Shown here in pieces: positions 58,347-64,000 of a DNA stretch of 64,000 bases. Under the pieces are notes generated by a model. It was not told the DNA's origin. It did no database searches and saw nothing but the letters and a program-made list of their open reading frames with translations. Position 1 is the stretch's first letter. Each line of letters starts with the position of its first letter. The translations under genes were made by a program, and so were the position numbers. The DNA is taken from contig MU626362.1 of the NCBI GenBank assembly GCA_025603075.1, positions 1-64,000 on the forward strand, given 5' to 3'. This DNA is from Neoconidiobolus thromboides FSU 785. Taxonomy: Eukaryota; Entomophthoromycota; Entomophthoromycetes; Entomophthorales; Neoconidiobolaceae.

Positions 58347-61040
58347 ATTGTAATCGATATTGATTGATTTAATGATTTGAGTTTGAACTAAAAATCGTTG
58401 CTTATATAAGCTAAAAAATCATCTTTGGGCATAAATTATTAGCTTAAAATAAGGATTTATTGCTCAAACTTGATTGATATTGTTGTTTAATTACCCTAAA
58501 AACTAAGGAATCTTTTTTACTTTCGGTTTATTTCAAGGATGACTCATATAGTTGGCAACTTTGGGGTTGATTCATTTTTTGGGGAGTTAAGCTTAATTAA
58601 AAATGAAATCACAAAAATATTATATTTTAAATAATAAATTAATAATAATATAAAAATTATATTAAAAATTGCTAAAGAAATATCACATAAAGATATGATT
58701 CAATATCGTAGTTAATAAAGCTAATGTGCTATCATATATGGCATAGGCACTGTAATATAACACCATGGATCTATATACCATTAATGACTTTTTTCATACG
58801 GACCAACTCCCGATCCGCAGCAGTTGAACTCAGCCCCCTAACGAATTAAAAATTAAGAATTATTTTTAGTTTTTTTATAGCTATTTAAAAATAATGTAAG
58901 GAAATATTTAAGCTCAATAAATTCTTATGACAAGCAACAATGTAAAGTTGACTAACTTTTGTAAAAATGATCAGATAAATTCCGATGGAATAGCCTTTTA
59001 ATCTGTAATACGTTATAAGAAATTCAAAATTATCCTTTAATAGGGTTTGTCGGACTAAGCGAAAATGAGAGATATTATTAATTATGTGATAATCTTTCTA
59101 TTGTGTTTACTTTTGTATCTAAAATAAAGACAGGGTTTATTATAAAACAGCTTTGGAAACTTTGATTACTATTTAAGTATAGTGTTGTATAGTATGATAT
59201 TGTATTATTACTCTTGAAAATAGTTTATTTTGCTTCATATTATGCTTTATACCCAAGAAATTATTAAATAAATAAGAATATGATTAGAGATTTGCTTCCA
59301 TTTATTAAATAGAATACAAATAAACAATACTTAATTAATAAAAAGATACAGAGCAGATGTTTTTTTAATACTACTTATAGTTTTATACCAGTTTCAACAA
59401 ACTGGTGCGTAAGTTTATTGCTCTAAATTTTTACCCATAAAAATTCCATAAAATCTTCATCATTAAATCACACTAAATTAGCCTAATTTTTGTGAAATTT
59501 CCAAATATTACTCTTATCCATAAATTATTTGAATTGCTATAAATGAATGTAAATGTTTATATAACCCTATTTTCCTTTGCTGTTTTACAATAACAAAATT
59601 TTATAGTGCCCTTAAATATATTTCATATTTTTATCCTTAGTTCCATTTAAATTAAAGAACTATATTCTAGATTATGTTCCTATTGATAGCTACCTAAAAA
59701 CAAACAACACACAATATTTACACACAAGAAATCTACACAAATTTTATAAAGATTGCTGTTTTGCTATCTTAATTGATACTATAATAATTTTTAAACAAAA
59801 CCCTGGTACTCTTTTTATTGATTTTATATTGAAGGGCCAGTGTTCTATATCATGCTCTTGTGAATAGTCATTTAAGTAAACAACATCTAATATTTGTACA
59901 CAAAAAATCTACACGAATTCTATAATGTGATTTATTTTGTTAAGTAATCAATTTTATATCAATTGTTGAATCATATAATGTGTTGATAGTTATTTTGTAT
60001 TTTATTTGCTGTTAGTGGTTTCCATTTGTGATATTATTGTTAAATCGATATCAACTTTTTATATTTCATTGTTAAAACGTCTTCCTATTCACTAAACTTA
60101 GTACATTATTTTGTCTTGAGTTCTTTTTAACTAGCTATTAGCATTTATATATGATACAACTTTCAGATTTAAATGTATCCAAATGTGCTGATGAAGATAG
60201 TTGTTATGATTACAAAACTTATTCGAAGACCTCATTTTAAAAAAATCAAGGCTAAACAATGAATATAACAGATTATATTTAATGGAAGTGAATACCAAAT
60301 CCCAAACAAGAACCATTCTTTGATTAAATTCTAAAATTAAATTTAATTTTAAAAAAATCTAAAAATAATCTCAGTTTATGCTTTTTAAGAATTTTTGAAG
60401 ATCCTTTTTACGCTGTTAGAAACTTACAATAGTTTAACAAATACTACATTATTAAACACAATCTCTTGTTACTTTCACGGTATAGTTTAGATAGAAGTAA
60501 TTTATCATCTAAATCTCATTTAAATCAATATCACAGATATAAATTAAAATTAAATTAATTGTTTAAAATAGTGATGAAAATAAAATTAAATGACTATTTA
60601 AAATTAAAGCTCATTTTTACGTCATTTTGGTCAAAAATAAACTTTTATATTCTATTGAAACAGAATGTAATTCTATTTTAAGCTAAGATTAATAAAGTAT
60701 TAAAAATAACAATTACATACAAATCTGTATAATTACTAACAAAATTCTTTAAAATGTCCTTTTAGTGGGTCACCTTCTTCAATCCCTACTCCAATGACTA
60801 GAAGCTGATTCAAGGATTTATGATTTATTGGCCATAATTTATCCAAGCTAAAACATTATACTGGAAGGGCATAATTCCTCAGTTTTTATTAAACTTGATG
60901 GAGCGTTTTTTTTAGCCAATTAAATCGTCGATTTTAAATGGTATTATCATAAGAATTGCTACTTTTTTAAACTAGTGTCAGGGAAGTTTATAAATAAAAT
61001 TCAAAATTGAAATTAACTTATTTATTTATTTTTATTTGTA
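58347..61040. other. 2.7-kb spacer between divergent AOX and RasGEF genes
   Basis: No repeat element copy and no gene recognised. An imperfect direct repeat of about 55 bp occurs at 59700-59755 and 59879-59933. Confidence 0.5.
59700..59933 (+). repeat. Imperfect ~55-bp direct repeat pair
   Basis: Both units contain ACAACA, then AATATTT..ACACA and AAATCTACAC.AATT.TATAA in the same order, 179 bp apart. No coding meaning seen. Confidence 0.5.
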
Positions 61041-63610
61041 ATGGAAGCTATTCAGAATTCTATAGCTTCAGCTGAAGGCTTATCAAGAAGAGGCCAACCT
61101 CAAGTACTTTAACCGACAACATATTATATTTTAGATTTTAACTTTATTTTTATCTTAGAGAGCATTCCGATTATTCCTTGTTACTTTAATTAACTTAACT
61201 CATGAGCTTATGAACCTAAGTATTGAATTCCCATTAAACCCAAATAGTAATATCTGTTTTAAACAATAATAATTTCATAACCTAATTTTAAGTAGATGAT
61301 AAATTTGAACAAGTAAAAAAATTATTTCAAGATGGAGATTTTTGTTTAAGTCAAGCCCGTAACCTATGTTTATACTTTGATTGCAACTCATCTCCTCAAG
61401 AAAGGCCTTTTTCTATGATGGAAATATCACCCCACTTACCCAGTTCGTATTCTAACCATAACTCGCCAATTAAGCCGGGCCTTAAACTTGGTCTGCCAAA
61501 GATACCGCCAAAATCGCCTTCACGGTTAAAATCAAAAGCTTATGTCAAGCTTTCTTCTTTAGTCAATGGGAATGAAGAAAACGAAAGGATTCGTGAAGTA
61601 CCTAAATTGGACATTATTAATGAAAATCATATGGCTTCATCATTCGATTTAACCAATCATACGCTTGAAAGGAAAGGACATTTGGGAGTAATGAGAGTAG
61701 AAAGGCTAGGTGTACCTTTAGAGATATCGAAATCAACACCAGCTGATTTCAACTTTAATTCGAATCATAAAAACAAGCGACATTCTGGAAATATCAAATT
61801 AAGTGATTTTTCACCAAATGAATTGAGAAAAAAATTAGATGCTGCTTTTAATCCATTTTCAAAAAGAAGTTCACAAATTTCAACAGAAAAAGATACACCT
61901 TCTATATCTAGTTTAAAGGATACCTCAAATAGCACAGATAAAGATTCACCATCTAGCTCAGGCCCACCATCTCCAATAACAAATGGAACACCAACACAAA
62001 CATTAAAACCATCAAGATTAAGACATCATCGAAGAACAACTTCAGAAGAATCACGTATAAGTTTTGCAGAAATTATCAAAACAGCATCATCAGCAATAAA
62101 CATTGATTTTATGAATGAAAAAAAAGAGAATGAAGCATCTGAAACTGTTTCAAGTCCTAATTTAGATAATACTCCGTTAAACTTTGAGCTGGACCCAGAG
62201 GATTTAGCCCCTGCCAAAATGCTTAATTCAGAAGCTAAAGTAGTAAGACCATTATCTATTGATAGTATCACAGCTTTAGGTAGAATACCATTGATACCAA
62301 GATCACCTTTGGTTGTAGCTTTACAGAAAGCTACTCGTACATTGAGCCAAGCTAAACAAGATTTAAAAGAGTTAGCTTATGATCAAAGAAATGGTATGGA
62401 GGATTTGGAGAGAATGGATAAATTAAGAGAAACTATTAGTAATTCATCAGCTACTTTTGAACGTATAAGTAAACTTATTCGTGTTGATAACAGTGCCACA
62501 TTCACTTTCTTTCCAGCCGCATTAGTAGCATATCAATTGACTCTAATTGAATGGGAAATATTTAAAAAGATACCACCAGAAGCCATTGAATTACATTCAT
62601 TTAAAAACCCATACCCACAAATATCTATATCAACAGATTTTTTCAATTATCTTACACGAGTCATTGAGTTATCTATTTTGCAAGCAGGACAAGATCGAGT
62701 AGAAATGATCCATTTCTGGATCAAATGTGCCAATAAATTGATGCTATTGTATAATTTTCAAACCCTTAAGGCAGTTCTTAGTGCTTTAAATACACCACCT
62801 ATTAAACGTCTTAAACATACGTGGAGTCATGTTTTAAAGAAAGACCATACTTTATTAAATTCAATGAATGAATTGATGGGTGAAAGCAATAATTATTATT
62901 CATACAGACAACATGTACAAAAATTAGGAGTCAAAGGAAATTATAATGAAGAATATAATAAGCCAATTATACCTTATCTTGGAGTATTTTTGATGGATAT
63001 GACTTATTTAAAAGCAGCAAATAAAGACGATAAGCGTATCCAAGAATTAGTAACTCAATTTCAAATATATTTAAATGGACCAGATTATTTATTAACACCA
63101 CCCCATCGATTTATTAAATCAAGGAGACATCAAAAATCAACGTCATTTTCTTCATTTTCATTGAATTTTGGCAAAAGCATTCATAACACTCCATCTCAAT
63201 CCCCTTTACCTTTTTTAAATAGTTTATCAACTGAGTTGGACCAATCCCCTTATCAAAAGAAACCACTAAAAGATAAAGTCACATTATCTTCATTTCAACA
63301 ACTTATTACACATTTTTTATTGAATCAAGTATGGGCTAATGAAAAGGTAGTAGACCAATTAGCAGCAGATTTAATATCAAATGAACGTAAAGTAACGAAA
63401 CAGATAAGTAAAAGTCAAACATCCATACCATCTATTAAGATTAAAAGTAGTAATGATAATTATGAAAACAAGGTATCGTTTTTACCTTCCCCGGTTACTC
63501 CTTCCAATTCAACTACATTACTCTTGGATCCATTTGAATTTGAAATACCAGATATTGAAAAAACTTTATTAGCAGACCCTATCCTTTCGGAAGATTCTTC
63601 TTCTTTGTAA
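61041..63610 (+). CDS. Ras guanine-nucleotide exchange factor (CDC25/RasGEF catalytic domain)
   Basis: Exons 61041-61103, 61159-61246 and 61293-63610 give 2469 nt and 822 residues. The catalytic CDC25 domain lies in the middle: ALVAYQLTLIEWEIFKKIPP opens it. Then come SILQAGQDRVEMIHFWIKCA, NFQTLKAVLSALNTPPIKRL, a segment with SYRQHVQKLG, and PYLGVFLMDMTYLKAAN (the P-Y-G.FL.D core). It activates Ras- or Rap-like GTPases. The N-terminal ~450 residues are mostly low-complexity, with Ser/Pro/Asn-rich patches and basic runs (RLRHHRRTTSEESR). The first ~55 residues (RAFRLFLVTLINLTHELMNL) look helical. The C-terminal tail is also disordered. The 5' exon junctions are less certain, since an alternative donor at 61219 keeps frame too. 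The long last exon is secure. Confidence 0.85.
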
Positions 63611-64000
63611 TCACTCTCTTTGTTTTTTTATTTAATAGTTTAAGTTGTTATTTTATCTTTTAATTTATTATTTAATAAAAAATCGTATTAAGCAATAATA
63701 GAAGTATGATTTAATGTATAATGTGCGATAATAATGCACAAAGCACTATAACGAATAGTGTATATTGTATAATAATAGAAATAGATCATAAGTACATATA
63801 GTATGTCAATTATATATGGGGATGCATTTTTTCGTTTAAGAATTTTACTAACAATCTTTCCACTCAAATAGTGCTTAAAAATGAAAAAAGTAATGAAGAC
63901 AAAAAAAACATTACCATATATTAAAAAAGTAATAGATTATAACATTATAGTTTATTTAAATCATAGTTATTTTTGATTATTATAACCAAGAACAATATTT
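63611..64000. other. 3' flank of the RasGEF gene with one repeat element
   Basis: Only element copy 25 is recognised. Confidence 0.5.
63814..63919 (-). repeat. Short inverted-repeat element, copy 25
   Basis: ATATGGGGATGCATTTTTTC opens it, CTCAAATAGTGCTTAAAAAT is inside, and ACATTACCATAT closes it. Confidence 0.85.

Overview
The window looks like nuclear DNA of a very AT-rich, intron-bearing, early-diverging fungus. The evidence is eukaryotic gene structure (GT-AG introns, mostly about 35-80 nt), a tRNA-Gly(GCC), ribosomal protein eL43, and fungal families: tyrosinase, alternative oxidase, a Ypk/Gad8 kinase with a C2-like N-terminus, an Slt2-type MAP kinase, a Cue1-like ERAD protein and Kgd4. 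A lineage such as Entomophthoromycotina (Conidiobolus-like) would fit, but that placement is an inference. Nuclear genes use TGG for Trp and TAA or TGA as stop.

Layout. 0-9 kb: the 5' part of a stomatin/SPFH gene, then a gene-poor stretch with short repeats, a possible membrane-receptor remnant and an MFSD1-like transporter pseudogene. 9-15 kb: two SR splicing-factor paralogues in tandem, with nearly identical exon structure. 15-26 kb: a P-type (Na/K-type) ATPase pseudogene, a Ypk/Gad8 kinase, tRNA-Gly and a second MFSD1-like pseudogene. 27-33 kb: tyrosinase, a dense repeat cluster and an unknown gene. 35-48.4 kb is the gene-dense core: ankyrin-AAA+ CLPB/Skd3-like disaggregase, a small unknown gene, MAP kinase, Cue1, CAND1, Kgd4 and a Ctr copper transporter. 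49.4-50.7 kb: a block that reads as protein only if TGA means Trp. 53-64 kb: a CAMK-like kinase, eL43, alternative oxidase and a RasGEF.

Two signals are not explained by ordinary genes. First, a family of about 25 copies of a ~100-bp element with terminal inverted repeats TGGGGATGT/ACATCCCCA at TA targets is spread in both orientations. Copies carry CpG-type decay in a central AGCGCT. One copy interrupts the ATPase pseudogene, and removing 99 bp plus one TA restores the reading frame exactly, which shows transposition. Second, the minus strand at 49.4-50.7 kb has two frames (about 198 and 73 codons) free of TAA/TAG with in-frame TGA where Trp fits. That is the code of mollicutes (and fungal mitochondria), so this may be a fossil of mollicute or mollicute-phage DNA in a fungal chromosome.

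Functional themes: mitochondrial maintenance (CLPB-like, AOX, Kgd4), copper use (Ctr transporter, tyrosinase), ubiquitin control (Cue1, CAND1), signalling (Ypk/Gad8, Slt2-like MAPK, CAMK-like kinase, RasGEF) and RNA processing (two SR proteins). Intron positions were placed by hand from splice motifs; every multi-exon model reported sums to a multiple of three.
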